64,000 nucleotides of DNA from contig VWZW01006279.1 of NCBI GenBank assembly GCA_013397115.1, positions 2,226,357 through 2,290,356 on the forward strand, given 5' to 3'. The position numbers and the translations under genes were made by a program. The notes beneath the pieces were generated by a model. That model saw only the letters and a list, made by a program, of their open reading frames with translations, ran no database searches and was not told where the DNA came from. This stretch comes from Edolisoma coerulescens (Eukaryota; Chordata; Aves; Passeriformes; Campephagidae). Below are positions 34,201 to 48,373 of this stretch, one piece after another (position 1 is the first letter of the stretch; every line of letters begins with the position of its first letter).

Positions 34201-34977
34201 TTGCCATGCCCTGGTGTCAGACCTGTATCCTGCCAGGCTGTTTGTGCAGCTCTAGCCATGGGCTACACCCCTGAGAAGGAAGCAGCTGATGACATGAACA
34301 GGTGTTCACTGCAGCTGTATTTTGTGCAATGCTGTTTGCAAAGTATATAACCACACAAAGTAAACAAAAACCAAACAACAACAGCCATTTTCGTTGCTCA
34401 GCATGCCCAAGCTTCCCTGGCCAGTGAGTCACAAGACCCAAAGGGCCTTGTCTCCCCTCTTGCTCCTAAGCCAAGATCACAGCTTCTTACCTAACATTTC
34501 TTCTGCTGCATTTGGAGCAGGTCTCTCAGTAGCTGAATTCTCTGAGAAGCTGAATTCTGCTCAGCTTTTGCTGTGCTTGATTATTGCCTTCCTACAAGCA
34601 GCTCAAAACATGTTTAAATATTCCCATCATTTAGCCTGAAGGAAAACTGTTTAGCACATTTAATATCTTTACCCAGAACCCAGACTTTCTATAGATGTAA
34701 GAACCATCTGATGGCAGCCACTAACACTTTTCTGTATAAAAAATAATCTTCTAAAAGAACAGCTACATGCAAAGTAAATAGAGAATTCTTCTATACAACA
34801 ACATAACTTGCTGCCCCAAGTGCAAAAGGAGATGTTTAAAACAGTAAGTTACAAATAGTGAAGGATATTTTCCACTCTCATTTCTGTAATGTGCACAAAG
34901 CAGAGCAGTAAGGACAAGGTGTTAACATTATCATCTTCCAAATGGCACAATCAAGGCGAATGGAAACTGTGATGATT
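31264..34977. other. Unannotated noncoding DNA, possibly with conserved elements
   Basis: It contains a 30-bp tandem duplication (31,442-31,501) and a short (AC)7 at 33,301-33,314. The 32,160-32,960 stretch has several ATTA, TAAT and GATTA motifs and no repeats, a texture seen in conserved noncoding elements. That is an impression only. No gene is supported. Confidence 0.4.
31442..31501 (+). repeat. 30-bp tandem duplication, 2 copies
   Basis: Two adjacent 30-bp units share ACAATCA and GCAGCCTCCATCCCAA, with about three differences. It is a simple local duplication. Confidence 0.85.
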
Positions 34978-35009
34978 GGTATATACCCATCTACTGGGTA
35001 TATACCCAC
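34978..35009. repeat. Pair of GGTATATACCC palindromes
   Basis: GGTATATACCCA at about 34,979-34,990 and GGGTATATACCC at about 34,996-35,007. The second is a perfect 12-bp palindrome. The two copies can pair with themselves or each other. Confidence 0.75.
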
Positions 35010-38000
35010 CTCTCAGCTTTCCAGACAGCACAAAACCTTTGTTCTTTACAACTGTGCTGAATAACTTAGACTTGAATAGAACACACACAAACAGACTCAT
35101 CCCAAAAGCTTTCCATGTGTTTTTTCACCTGTCCAAATCTTTCCTTGGCCATTTCACTGGGAGAACAACAAAGCAACTTCTCTAAGGTAACGCCCCTTGG
35201 TAGTGCACGTAGGAAAGTGGCTTTGGGGTTTGCTGCACTATCTAATTAGAGATCTCCTGACAGCTCATCTTCACTAAGTTTCATAATTATGTGAGTGAGC
35301 GTCAGCGATCCTCACTCAGCAGTTCCATGGGAGCTTTCTCAGTAGACACCGTTTATCCTATTTCTTTTACTGTCATTCTTATCTCACCATTTGCAGTACT
35401 CAGAATAGTTTTCAGACACCCTTTTTCCACAAAAGATGTTGCTTGTTGCTTTGGAGACTCATACTGAAAGCAGAGCAGAGAGGAATAAATGACATTTGGG
35501 GTATTTCATTACAGCCATAACCTCAAAGGGAGGAGGAAAAAAAGAAGTTTAAAATAACTTTTGTTCCTCTCGTTCACAAAAACATACTGACAAATTACAT
35601 ATTTGTATTCTGGCAGTAGACAACATATTTACAAGAGCTCTTCTGCCTGTCTCCTTCTGTATAATAAAATGCTCTTACTCAAAGTTCAGGCTATTTCAAG
35701 GATTGTTCAATGCAGACTTATTCTATGGCTAACAAATGCATGATTTAACCAAGGAATGCCCAGGAGTAAGTGTAGGAATCAACACTCAGCTTGACCTTAT
35801 CTTCCTTTGGCAGGTGCTGTACTTTCACAGACACAAATACAGCTAGAACAACTCTCAGGGAAAGAAAAGGAAAAAAAAAAAAAAGAAGGAAATAATTTTC
35901 ATGGATAATTTACCCTAACTTTTCAAACTCGTTTCCTATTTATTTATGAAAATAAGTATAACACAGAATTTAAATTCAAATTTGTGATTTAAAGAACCAT
36001 GATACACTGAAGTTTCTTATGACACTGTGCATGTTCTGGATGCTGTTTTGGTCATCCTTAAATCAAAAGAACAATCTGTGTAGCTGAAGTTCATTATGCC
36101 ATTTTGTGAGTAAAGAAATGAATGGATATCAGTACCCAGTAAGACTTGAAATGTAGGAAGCAACTTTCTCTACCACTGCTCATTTTTCAAAAGCATGTGT
36201 TTGAACTTCAAACACTTAATGGGTGCAGTGACTACTCTCATCTGCTTGGCATAGTGAAATGATACCAAATAAATCGTGACATGTTTTGGGAGAATTTTAT
36301 CACTAAATATTATGCACACACAGTCTTGATCCTTACACAGTTTGATGAAAAAAAGCTCAAACGAGTAACATAAAAGTTGTTTTTTTTCCCCTAAGCTAAG
36401 AGAGTCTTGCATGACCTAGGCTCTTTTTTCTTTACTTAAATAAAGAAACTGAAAATCCAAATCTTGATCTTCTGAATAAATTAATGCTAATTAAGTAAGG
36501 AAAGTAAAAGTTGGGTGGTTCTAGCACAAGCAGAATCAAAGCATGTCCCATTATTTAGCTAATACAAGCAATTTTGTTAAACAAACTATACCTTTGTTCT
36601 GTAAATATTGGAAGTTAGGCTTTGGACAGATGTTCCCTGCTGTATACAGACATGCTAGGAGAAGGTTAGAGCCCCAGCTGTTGATCATCACTTCTTTGCA
36701 GAGGTTACTGCCCCCTCACATTTGTTGGCAGAGCTTGCTTACAGAAACACTACCGCAGCCACTTGAAGTTAAAGTGAGTGGCACTACTATTTAGACAGTT
36801 TAAGCTAACTAGCAGGTTCCTGAAAGAGTTTGTGCCTGTCTGTATCTTTAAACTTCCAGTGTTCACATGACTGCAAGTTCTCACAACTTCTTGTCAGGGC
36901 AGAAGCTTTTCTCACCTTTTTGTGTAGCACCAGAGATCAAATCCCCAATGCCATGCTTGTGTATTTAACCTCAAGCACCTCATAATTAAACACTGACAAT
37001 TGTGTTAAATGTGCTAGCCAGCTACAGTCCTGTTTCTCCTCTATCCTTCTGCTTTGATTAGCTTTCAAATCACTTTTGCAAGCCTGTGCTCTTCAAAACA
37101 ACAATCAAAATCCATGTTATTTCACTGTGCAAGGGCATCCTGCAGACCTGTTTGACACATGTAAGGATACACCCTCTCAGGATACACAAAATACAGCTCT
37201 GATGCAGTGATGTTGGAAGGCACCAGGCTATGGGCAGAATATAGTATGTTAGACATGCTATGATGCTCTAGACAAACTCCTCACCTTTCTCCATTATTTT
37301 CTCACCTACAAAGGAGTGAAACTTTTGCAGTGTTCTTTGAAATATGAGTAAAAAGTGCTATGTGTTTGTGTATGATAACTGTTGTTAAGAATATAGATCC
37401 ACTGTTCTTTGGCTAGTTAAAAAAAGAAAATGCATCATTCAAGAATTTCATCAACAGATCATTAATACTGGTATGTGAATAGTTATGATGTTAGTATAAA
37501 GCAAGGTTTATTTTCTCACTCTTTTAAAAGTAATATGTGTCTATTAGTAAATTCCAATAAATCATCAATTAAGTGATGCATTGAATTTACAACTGTTTTT
37601 TGAGGGATTTTTTCTGGTTTTTATTCCTGGCAGGATATTGATTAAGCTCGAGAACATATCATCCACAACAGGCTATTTATGTGATGGTGTCCATAGCCAA
37701 GTGAAACTGATATGTCTAACACCTTTTTCCAAGAAAAAATATTATTTTGCAGACAAAACAGAAGTTATCCAAGGCTTTAAAAAAAGAATTTTCTGATTCT
37801 TTTCTTCAGTGTAGAATTACTTTATTTTCATGCATTTGTCTACTTCCTCTACTGCTTGAGTTACAGATAATACCAAGTAGCAAATACACCAATAACCATA
37901 TTAAAAGAACATTACAGATACAAAGTCAATCACTCAAAACTTACAACCTTACAAGATTTCCCAGACAATTGCATTTCAGGCCCCTTGGCGTACACACTGC

Positions 38001-41000
38001 ATGCAGGACTATGGATGACATGACTATTTTTTCCCAAAGCCATTTCCGCATTCAGTGAACAGACTAAATGCTAATTATTACATATGTGAATGTGTGTCGG
38101 GTTTTAATTCTTACTGCTCTCCATGAAACACCAGAAATACAGATGTTTACTGACCTGTACTCAAGACTTGCTACAAAGGCAGACTTCTGAATATCTGTTG
38201 ACTTTTCTGTCATGCCTTAAGTATTCCTTGTACTACTCAAGCATTTTGCAAGTAAGAAATCACCCATATGATTCTGTGAATGGGATGAGCCTCCCCTCAT
38301 TCTTGCAGGTGAAAAGATCATATAATGACAGCCTGGAAAATATATAGTTATTAAGTAGTTTCCCTTAAATCTCCACAATTAAGTAACTTTCCACCACATC
38401 CCTTCTATGTTTTAACAGTTCTCTTGCATGTGCACTAGGTCATTTGGAAAGCCTGGACCCTGACCAATATTGGGACCCATTGCTTCTACCTCCCAAGTAT
38501 TGAATTCTTTCTCCAAATCATTGGGTATACATTTATTTTTAAGATAAGAAAAAAAGTAACACATTTCTCTTAAATTTGTTCTCAGGGGAAAAAAAACATA
38601 CATTTTTTTCAGAAGCTTTAGATATTCTTCCAGATGCAGTCTCCCAGTCTGTACATTTTCAGTCAAAATAATATACATTTGACAAACCTATAAGCAACAG
38701 AAAACAGGGTATTGTGATGAAAAGTGTCAAGCAAGCTTAACTATAGGTGGCATTCACAGCTTCACCTATAATTGATATCTCCTAAAATAAGTCTTCTGGT
38801 AATCCAGATGAAGCCAGCAGCCCAACAACTCTCTGCATACCTACACAGAAGACTAAGGCTGTGCTAAGAGGTCTCATTCATTTCTCTGATGATCTGAAAC
38901 AAACAGGCATCAAATGGTTTTTATCATGCAATCACTGTTCACAGCCTCAGTAGAGTACCTGAATACAGCACAGAGGCACAAATGAGCATCGAAAGCACAA
39001 ACGTGTAGCTAAGCCCCGTCCTTGACATTCCTACAGAGGAACCAGTAAGCTGGTGAATTATTACTGCATAAGGAAGCCAGAAAGGAAAACTTCACTTGTA
39101 AATAAACCACTGCTAGCTAGTTTGGAAGAAATATGTGACTGTGACCCAGCCAGTTCTTACCCTGGTGAGTCATGGCTACATCGGTCCTGATACGGCCAGT
39201 GGTAATTACCAGATGTGTCTTCTCATGGTCGACACTATTCCATAAAGGAAAAGACAAGAATGCAAAAGGCCTTGTCCCTAAGAAACTTGGCTCTGTGTCA
39301 TTTTAAAGAGTACCTTAAAATGTGACTGACATCTGCATTCCCCTTTGTCTTACTCTGCTAGTGTTTCTAGAGCCAGCTTTTCTCAAGCTCAGTTTTTATG
39401 TCTGTCTATGGACTACATGAGTAAATCATTGCTCTATCACAGCTCATTTACTCAACATACTACAGCGTATTGTAGTCCCATAAAGGGCTAAGAAATCCTT
39501 GATGATTTGAAACTCTGCAGTATACTACTGCACTTAGCAGAATCGCTAAATAATAGTAAAATAAAATCTGTCATTAACTGAATAATTGTTTTATTTTCCC
39601 CCATGGAAGTGGAAGGAAGCATATAAACAGTTCATGTCTTTTTATGGAAATAAAAACTAACACATTCAACTAACTAGGGGTGGTTTCTCCCTTTTTTTTA
39701 ATCAGAAAAATATTTTTCAGCACATATTTACTTTTTCAAGATTGTCTTGACATCTGTTCTTAAAAAGCACAATGAAAGGCTTTTAACCACAAACACTGAT
39801 AAAATATGGTAATGCTCTGTTCTTCCCTGCTGCAGAACTGCCAACTAATAAGGATTTGCATGACTAAGCTTCTATTACGCTGACATATGCAAAACTGAGG
39901 AACAATCATTCTTTCTGGTTTGACAACACTTAGAAGGGAAACACTCCTTTTACTCTCCTCTAGGACACGTTGGGCCCCAGACAAGATGAACAGCATTATT
40001 CAACCAAATCAATTTTTAAATGGACGTTTAAATGCTGAGTTCTCTTAAGCAGAGACACTTGGATAGCAACTTTATTATGTGAGCTAAAGGGTGCTAGGTA
40101 TTGCAAACATACAGTATTTCATTTGACATGCCTCTACACATCTCTGCCACACCATTGAGAATCTGATTCCTAGAACTTAAATAAATGTTCAGTTAAGCTT
40201 CTTGAAACACCTTTGCAAAACTCCCAAATCTATGATCAATATATTGGATGAAAACAATATCCAGCTAAAGGATAAAAATGTTAATAAACATTTTCAAACT
40301 TAGTTGCTTAAGGTTATTTTCACACCAGTAACTTCCACTGGCCAACTTTCCTTTGGGAGCAGCATCTGCAGGTCCAATTGGCTTGAAGTGACTGTCAGGT
40401 GCTCAGTTGCCTAGAAGAATATGATTTATCAGTCTAATTTAAAAATGTTGCCCTCTTTCAGAATGAAATTTCTCCCTACTTACTATCTTCCATTGTACTG
40501 TACAGTATATCACAACTTAGATTTCAACAAAAAACACAACAAATTGCAAATAAAATGTAATTCTGGGCTAAGGTACTCAGGGATAATGAGGCACCATTTA
40601 TTTTCTAGACACCAAACCCCTACCACAACTTTCAGCATACATCTCCTTGAATGGCAATAGACTCAGATGTGTTTATCTCCAGCCTATCTAGAGCATCTAG
40701 ATACCACATGCAAAACAAGACATACACTTAGCATTTCTACTAAAAAAAAGATGGTGTATTTCTGAAGATAAAACTGTCAGCTGCAAGATGTTCAGAAGGT
40801 GTCTAACAGAGTACAACTATTAATGCCATTTCTTGTTATAACTATCTCCCAGACAGGGTGAGTAGCCTGTGGAAGTCTGTGAGAAAGAAGCATTTCCACG
40901 CTTCCATACGATGCCCAAATTTGTAAGGATGCAGAAAGAGAGCTAGGATTCAACACACATCAATCTCAGCCTCCTGCAAGGAATTAAATGGACTTTGAAT

Positions 41001-44000
41001 GGTGAGTCCAGCTTGGCCAACGATTATGATTTTTAATAAAAAGGTACTGAAAGTTACTAGAATTGTAATTAAAGCGGGGAAGTGGGAGGAAGAGGCCACT
41101 GCCGCAGATCCCAAATGCATTGCTGTTGTCACTGCACCTTTGACATCTCATTGCTGCATTCTGGATAAACTTTCATTAATGGTAATCACCAGCAACCATC
41201 TTCAGCTTAGTTTTGTACATAATGAAGCTTAAATCATTGTGTTACCTGCCTCTTTCCATCTGTTTACCTTTTCCCACTCCCTCCCTCTCCCCCATCCTCC
41301 CTCACAGGAAACTTTCTGAGCTGTTGGCCAACCCAAATCAGTGATTGCACTAAGGGAAGAGCAGGCAGAAGTCAGCTAGTAGTGGGCACATACAGCACTG
41401 AGCTAAACATGTGCGCACTGCTCTTTACAGAACGGCGTGTCTTTAAAGAGATGGAGAACGGCCAGTGTGGTGCATCAAGAAGGGGAAGAGACAAGGGACA
41501 CCATGCCAACAGAAACCACGTTTATTAGTCACACTGCTCACAGACTGATTTCTTTCTGTGGTGATTCTCGCCTACGTGGTCTGTTTGCATTTTGTACGTA
41601 CCCACTGATAGCACTGACACTGTCAGAGCAGAACAGGTGGAAACGCCCTGATGAAAAGACTGACTGTTTCCTAATGACCTGTTGGTGGTCACCTGGGACA
41701 AAAGAAAGATGGAGATGACACAAGGAATAGAAAACAAATTTAACAATTATACAGTAAGGAAGTAATCCCCAGTATCTTTCTTACCAAACTATCTTAATGC
41801 CAAGAATAATAATTTCCATTAAAACTTATCAGTAGGCAGCAAGTGCCCTGAAGAAGACATATATTTCCTTCCTTCCTCTTTTTTTCCTTCCAGAACCACT
41901 CTCCTCAAGCAGGGAGTCTTTTTTACTAGCATTTAAGCTGAGAAATGCCACACTCACAATCACAGGAAAATCAGATAAATAAGTATGGAATTAACCCCTG
42001 ATTTAATTATTTGGAAATACTGTCTTCCTGATTAATGTCTCCTTTGGATTATCTGATGAATGCTGCAGTTAACTAACTTTCTTTTGATCCACCTACTGGG
42101 AAATATAGAAAGGATGAGATGGCAGGGGTGGATAATTATGTTCAAGAAGATGAGAGTATCTGATCCATACTAGGAATGCTAAACTCAAGTAGTTCCTTCT
42201 CGAGACTCCTACTACAAACTAGAGATGCCAGTGTGAAGCTGTTTAGCCAGTTCCAAATTGGTAGGTGTTCTCATGTTCTTGCGACACCTGGCATATGGTG
42301 AATGCATTGAGACTTGTAAAAAACCAGTGATTCATTGTTAATCATTCAGAAAACAGCCAGAGATTCATGGCAACCCTGTATTTCTGGAAAAGTACAACTA
42401 CACCCCAATTTTCATCTGTTTTATGAGACAGAAACTGCAGGCGGGGTTGAGAACAGAATATGAATCCTGATCTGTTTTACAGAATTTTGGGAAGTGTATT
42501 ACATGTGGTGAGCTGTGCAGATTCAAGGAGTGACCTCACAGCTGGGAGATTGGTATGAACTGTGCCCTTGTCAGTGATGGGCTCAGCCTCGCACAAGCAG
42601 CTTCATTCATGGGTTGAACTGGATCTCTTGTCTTTTGCATTGTAATGGCTGAATTCTGATGTCCTAGTTTGACACAATTACTTTTCACAAAACATACACA
42701 CTTCACATGTGCCTACTCCAGGAAAATACTGATTTGTCTTTGCATATGGAATATTTTAAGTAATTTTTTATCGAAAACTTACCATTTCACTCTCCCGCCT
42801 GTGATTTTCCATAGTTAAATCTCATGGTCTGAATCCTCACTCTGATCTCCAACAGGAAGGCATGTTAACTACTTGTCTTGTTTAAAATCACTGCAGTGCT
42901 GCTCCAAGCTTAGCAGGAGAGATGTTCAGATTCAGCAGTGCCTGCTACTTTCTTTCTTCCTGTCTCATCACCTCTGCTTAGCACCAGAAGTGAGCCAAAG
43001 TGAAGGTTGACCCTGTGGAAGAAGTGGACCTCATAAAAGACACCAAAGGGGTAGGCACAGCATGTAGAGGATAGGTGGATTGAGGAGGGAGTTGAGCAGG
43101 TCTTTGGTGAGTGGAGGATAGTTGGGAGAGAACACGTAGAGGCCAGTATAGGGTCAAGGGCCAATATAGGTCAAGAGCAAGGAAGTGAAACCTGCATAGC
43201 TGTGCAGTGGGAGGCCAAAGTGGGTGAAGGACGAGCTGAAATGTCCGTTCTTAGAGCTCCGAAGTGGAGAACCTGCCCTGTGCTAACACTAAGTAACACA
43301 GACTAGTCCTCCAGGCCCTGGGCTGTTCCCTCTGTCCTGCAAAAGCAGAACATTTCAGCATCAAATTATCAGTGCAGCCCAGGAACAGCTGCCAGACTGC
43401 CCTTGGGAGCCAATGCAATAGCACCTGGGGCTCTCTTCATCAGGTGCTATCCCTGAGATGGGAAAAAACTAACTCCTAAGAGACTGCATGTCCACATACG
43501 GCAGATAGAAAATGTACAGCTAAGCATTATAAAGTCTTGGATCAAGCTGGGTAAGCCCTTGTGAATTCTAGGCAAGCTGTGGATTTGAAACTATACCTCA
43601 CTGGGCCTGGGCTCAGTTCTGCTGTAAATCAAAAATGAGGAAGCATCACCAATGGATAAACAACATCATAAATCCTGTTGTTTGGCTCCTCTTTTCATTG
43701 CCGCACAATGCATGTGGTGCCTCAGTCACCGAATAAAAATGTACCCAAGAAAAGGGTAATAATCTTTAAAATTGTACTCCTCTCTGTTCATCAATTACAT
43801 TAATAACACACTCAGTATGCCAGCAGACAGAGCTTTCTTGAAGTAGATGAGATCTAAGTTTGTTTTCAACAAATTAAAGCATGCCCATATATTAAGGTAT
43901 CCTATTGGGGCCAGCTGTAAACTTCACCCAGGCCAGCAAAAGTGCTAGTAACCAAGAGTAAATTCAGCCTCTATGTGAGGAGCACTGCCAGTATTTTTTT

Positions 44001-46914
44001 GTACTTTGTTAACAATGCAAAATATTGATGTTATTGTTTAAACGTATCTTCCGAAGAATATGGGAACCACTAGAAAATCAAGAGATAACTGATGTGATAG
44101 GGAAGAAGTTTACACTTAGATCAGTTAGTTACACTGCACCTCCGGACTCTTTGGAAAATGTAAAAAGCAGGCAAGTGAGTTACATGGGGCAAGACAGCAA
44201 GGAGCACATAAGGCTGGGTTTGTTCAAAACTGCTTCCACAAAAGAAACAGCTACATAGCTATCCAATCCAACTTCACATCTGCTTCCAATTTCATACTCT
44301 TCTGTGTCTTTGATGAAATCACAATTTTTCCCAAAAGGAATTGCAGCACAGTTGAGTAAAGAAAGGTCTATTGATAAATCTAATGCATCTTTTACAGAGT
44401 GTGATGCTTCAGGGGTTTGGCGGTGGCGGGGAGAAGGGTTTTGTCTCGTGATGTTTTGCTCCATCTCTAAAGCTCCCTTTACATGTCACCACCTTCTAAC
44501 CTAAGAGGCAGTCTATTTCAAGCTGGACTGAGCTACCTCCTTTTTTTTAATCAGGGTCTCTAGGCATTAGACACTCCCCTCCATCTAAGCAGACAGTCTG
44601 AGATTTTTTTTTTAGCTCACATTTTTAAGCAATGTGCAGCAGCACAGGTTCAAATGCAGTTGACACTAGCATGTCCTTTTGACACCCTCTCCGAAGAGAG
44701 CAGCAAAAGAAGAATAACACATCAGCAATAAATAATTCTTATTTTATTCTGTTTCTTTCATAGAAGCTCAAGAAAATTCCTTATCCTACTAAGAGCACTG
44801 CTCAGATAGTTCTTGTAGTAATGCTAGCCCTAGCTATGGGCTACTTCACATTCCAGCTACTTATATTAAACTCTTGGTCCTTTCAAAGTTAACAGAAATC
44901 AACAGGGACAAGACACACTGCTCATGTTTCAAGGCACACAAAAACTTTGGGGTCTTGTCTGTCATCAGCCCACTATTTTCTGCTCTGCAGCCTTGTTGTC
45001 AGAAACAGTCCCCAGGCTACGCAGGACACATAGCTTTTCAGGGGGACATGAAAGGTACTATAAATTGCTATCTGACACAATTGATCCTGAAATCTGACTT
45101 GGATAAGGATGCAAAATTCCACTGAAGTCAGGGGGCCTGAGCTTATTAATGTCAAGGCTTCATTTCACCCATTAAAAAGTGAACTGTCAGCTAAGCTATG
45201 CTCTGTGAACTCTTGTGGGATTTCCTGCCTTCTTAAGTTACGCGTTTCCAGTTTGCCTAGAGTCCTGTTTAAACGTACGAATTTAAAATAAATGCATTTC
45301 TAGGGACACAGGATAGTCTGCCTACATTACATGATGCTTCCAATGCAAAAAAAAAAAAATACCCACAGAAATATAAAGTATTTAGTGTAAAAGCACACCT
45401 CTCCTTCTAACAAAGGTATATGGAGGAAAGGTGGAGTATTCCTACATGAGATAGGAAGGTCAGGTCAACTGTAGGACAAAGGCCTTAGTGCTCATCTGGC
45501 CTTTGTTGCAGAGTAAATCTTCAGGGATTGTACCGGTTAACCTGATGCTTGGGACAGACCCAAAATAACCCCCAAACCAGATAAAACCTCACAACAAAAA
45601 ACAAAGACCCCAATAACTTTTTCCTTTCCTGCAGTCTAGACAAAGCCAAGAACAATGCAATAGGAGTGCTAATTTTCTTAACATAGTTTCTTGTTTCAGC
45701 ACCTGTCTGGGGGGCTGTGGAAGCATTGGGACTGGCTAATCCACTGAATGATCTTTAATCAGACAGTAATATTAGGTGCTAATAGCTCTGATAAAGGGGA
45801 TGTTTAACCCAACTGTTAACACAAAGGCGTGCCTGCCTCAACGACTATTTCAACAATGTATTTGCCAGTCATATTAATTAAAACTAATTCCTTGCAGGCC
45901 ACAGAATGCACAGAGTAAACCCACATGGAAAAATGTCTAGATTCCACCATGACAAATCACATTAAAGAAAAAAAAAAGAAAATTATCCTAAGGCAATGAA
46001 ATTTGTCTCAGAAAATATACTCTCTTGGAAATTCTCAAATTGTAAATTCACAGCAAAGCTGAAAAGGCCTCTAATAGAGTCCTCTGAATGTACAACTATA
46101 TATCTTCGGCTCTGTCCCGTGACTTCATAGAAGTCATTAAAAGCTTCTTGTAACTCAAATACAAAGCACTGAGCCTTGCTAAGGGTCGTGAGGAGACAGT
46201 CATTTATGTGTCATTTAGACGACTTTCCAAGACTAGAGTGGTTTAAGTGAAGCAGCAGAGTTAAGTCTCCTAGATAGGTTAGCAGTATTTTATCTTTTCC
46301 TATTTCTTGAGAGCTTAAATAAATTTTTAAAATATGTTTATCAGGCTATAAAAGGGTAAATTCTTAACCCTCTTCATACAGATTTCAGGCATAAAACTTA
46401 TAACTATTTCATCTGGAAAATTTTAGTTAGGATTATATAAATTATGTCCTATTCTTCAGAAGTGTTTAGTCTGCAGAAAAGTGTTTATCTCTCCAAAAGT
46501 CCCAAAATACTAACAGGAATACACAACTTAAGGGCTTCAGTATTCAAATTAATCCCCAAGGATATTTTGGTTAAGAGGTAAAATGCATCCAGGTTAACTC
46601 CCTCACCAATTTTCTTCTGCAGTCTGTGAATGGAGAGACAATCAGCAAGCAAAATGAGAAGTTATTATCCATGTGAATGTACAGCCCCAAAGCTGTACTC
46701 AGCTGTGATAGCATCTGCCAGGACCTGCAGGAGCCATAACCTGGGAGGACAGAAGAGTGTTATGAAAAACCACACTCCAGAAATCTGTGCAATGCTCAAA
46801 CACTCCTCTGTTAAAATGGGAGCAGTGGATATAAGCTTCCAATATTGATGTGTTAAAGTTTTCTTACTAGCAGATCAGAGCCAAGTTATGTGTATCTATC
46901 TCCGGGGCAAAGAA
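35010..46914. other. Unannotated noncoding DNA, no gene recognised
   Basis: This is a long AT-rich stretch with only short, unremarkable open frames. Poly-A runs lie at about 35,870-35,884 and 45,347-45,359. Fragments near 43,605-43,665 and 45,090-45,125 (TTCCACTGAAGTCAG) weakly resemble old amniote repeats. The 45,640-45,960 interval is repeat-free with TAATTA and GATAA motifs and could be conserved. No RNA gene or exon is recognised. Confidence 0.45.
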
Positions 46915-47034
46915 GATTAAAAGCCATCTGGACATAATCCTGGGCAATCTGCTCTAGGTGACCCTGCTTGAACAGGTAGTTTAGACAAGATGACTATCAG
47001 AGACCACTTCCAGCCTCAATCTTCCAATCATGAA
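46915..47034 (+). mobile_element. CR1 LINE 3' fragment
   Basis: AAGCCATCTGGACATAATCC, then TGGGCAATCTGCTCTAGGTG, ACCCTGCTTGAACAGG and GACCACTTCCAGCCTCAATC match, in order, the 3' end of avian CR1 (GTCCTGGGCAACCTGCTCTAGGTGACCCTGCTTGAGCAGG, then TCCAACCTCAAC). Only the last 120 bp or so remain, as is usual for 5'-truncated CR1 insertions. A poly-A-like run follows at 47,041-47,053. Confidence 0.88.
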
Positions 47035-48327
47035 ACTAAAAGGAAAAAAAAAAAATCTATTAACACCTACTCAACTACCTCACTGAGAAGTTAACAGGAA
47101 ATAAGTTCGTAGCTTTGTTTTGAAGATGATGCTGCAATGTTTCTGGAGCTCCATTCACTTTCAGCAGTTAGTAAGGAATGTGAGAAAGCTTTCCTTTACA
47201 GGATTTTTGCAAACCTTTAGCATTATCTTAATGCAGTTTTGTTAAGTGAATTATTTATTAAGTTAATACTCTCATTGATTCACATAGGGAACTCCCACAA
47301 AAGCAATCAATTGGGCTTCTGAATGCAAATCAATAGCAGGCATTTAAAGGGATATTCTTCCTTTGATGCACATAGGAAACTCCCATGAAACTGTAATAGG
47401 AAGTGTACAAAGGCTTATCTTGCTAAAAATCGTGCGAGATAAAGGCAACTTTTTACTATATCGGTTTTGGTGTTGCTTCGAGGTTTTGTTTTTAACCTGA
47501 TTTACCTTATGCATTACTGAAACTTAGCCTGTTTAAGCTTTCTCACAGAATATAATTTGTTCTCTGACTGGCATTACCAGGTTCTTCTGCAGTTTCTTTG
47601 AAAATGCATTTCATCTGGAATCACCACTCACTTCATAAAACAGAGTATCTGTTACAGGATTTAAACATAATCTCTATTCTGAAATAAAACATCCATACAA
47701 GAGACTGTTCTGTAAAATAGTTTGTCCCATTATAGCTGTGTCAATTAGTTTCACCATTTAGGTATGTTCTAAGTTTAGCTGGGCAGAATTTTAAATTTGC
47801 ATTAACAGAAAGCCAGACTTTATTGTTTTATTAAGGTTTACAAGCCAATCACTTCCTGGTTCTTAGTAAATTTACAGCCCAATATTCAACGGACTGTAAA
47901 TTGCTAAATAGATGTACGTTAGCCAGGTACTGGGTTGAGCTATTTTCTTGTTTCGGAGGCAAATTCATTTTGTCCTGGAGTAGGTTTTTTCCCCAAGGAA
48001 AATGCATTAAAGCTATTGGAACTGAGAATTAAAAGAATCCTTGTATCTCTCGATAATGTTGTGCAAATGTTGATGCCTCATGGAAGTAACTTGTGTTAAA
48101 AATGCTGTTGTCATACATTAAAAAGAAATAGTATCTTAGAAACTTAAAAAGCATCCCAATTTTCCAGAGTACTTTGATTCAAGAGACATCAAATTACTTT
48201 GCACTTTTTCTTGATACCAACACAATGCTGGTAAATGATGGCTATAATCATCGTGTGACCACAAAGAATTATCTGTCATGATAGAAACATTTCAAATAGC
48301 ATAAGACAGACAGCTGCTAATCACCAT
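47035..48327. other. Unique AT-rich DNA between two CR1 copies
   Basis: No open frame of note and no repeat apart from the A-run at its left edge. Two similar strings (CACATAGGGAACTCCCA at about 47,281 and CACATAGGAAACTCCCAT at about 47,370) are about 90 bp apart and may be an old duplication. The whole stretch is repeat-poor and could include conserved noncoding sequence. Confidence 0.4.
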
Positions 48328-48373
48328 GGCAGAAGGTTTTAGACAAAGGGCAGAAGGTTTTAGACAAAGGGCA
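48328..48373 (+). repeat. 21-bp tandem duplication, about 2.2 copies
   Basis: GCAGAAGGTTTTAGACAAAGG is repeated exactly at 48,329 and 48,350 and followed by a partial GCA. The copies are identical, which suggests a recent slippage event. Confidence 0.92.

Noticed and set aside
43605..43665. Possible ancient amniote repeat (GTAAATCA...CCAATGG)
   Set aside because: Only a few short blocks fit the recalled pattern and the order is poor.
44645..44665. Box B-like string GGTTCAAATGC
   Set aside because: It departs from the Pol III B-box at the closing CC, and no box A or tRNA-like fold surrounds it.
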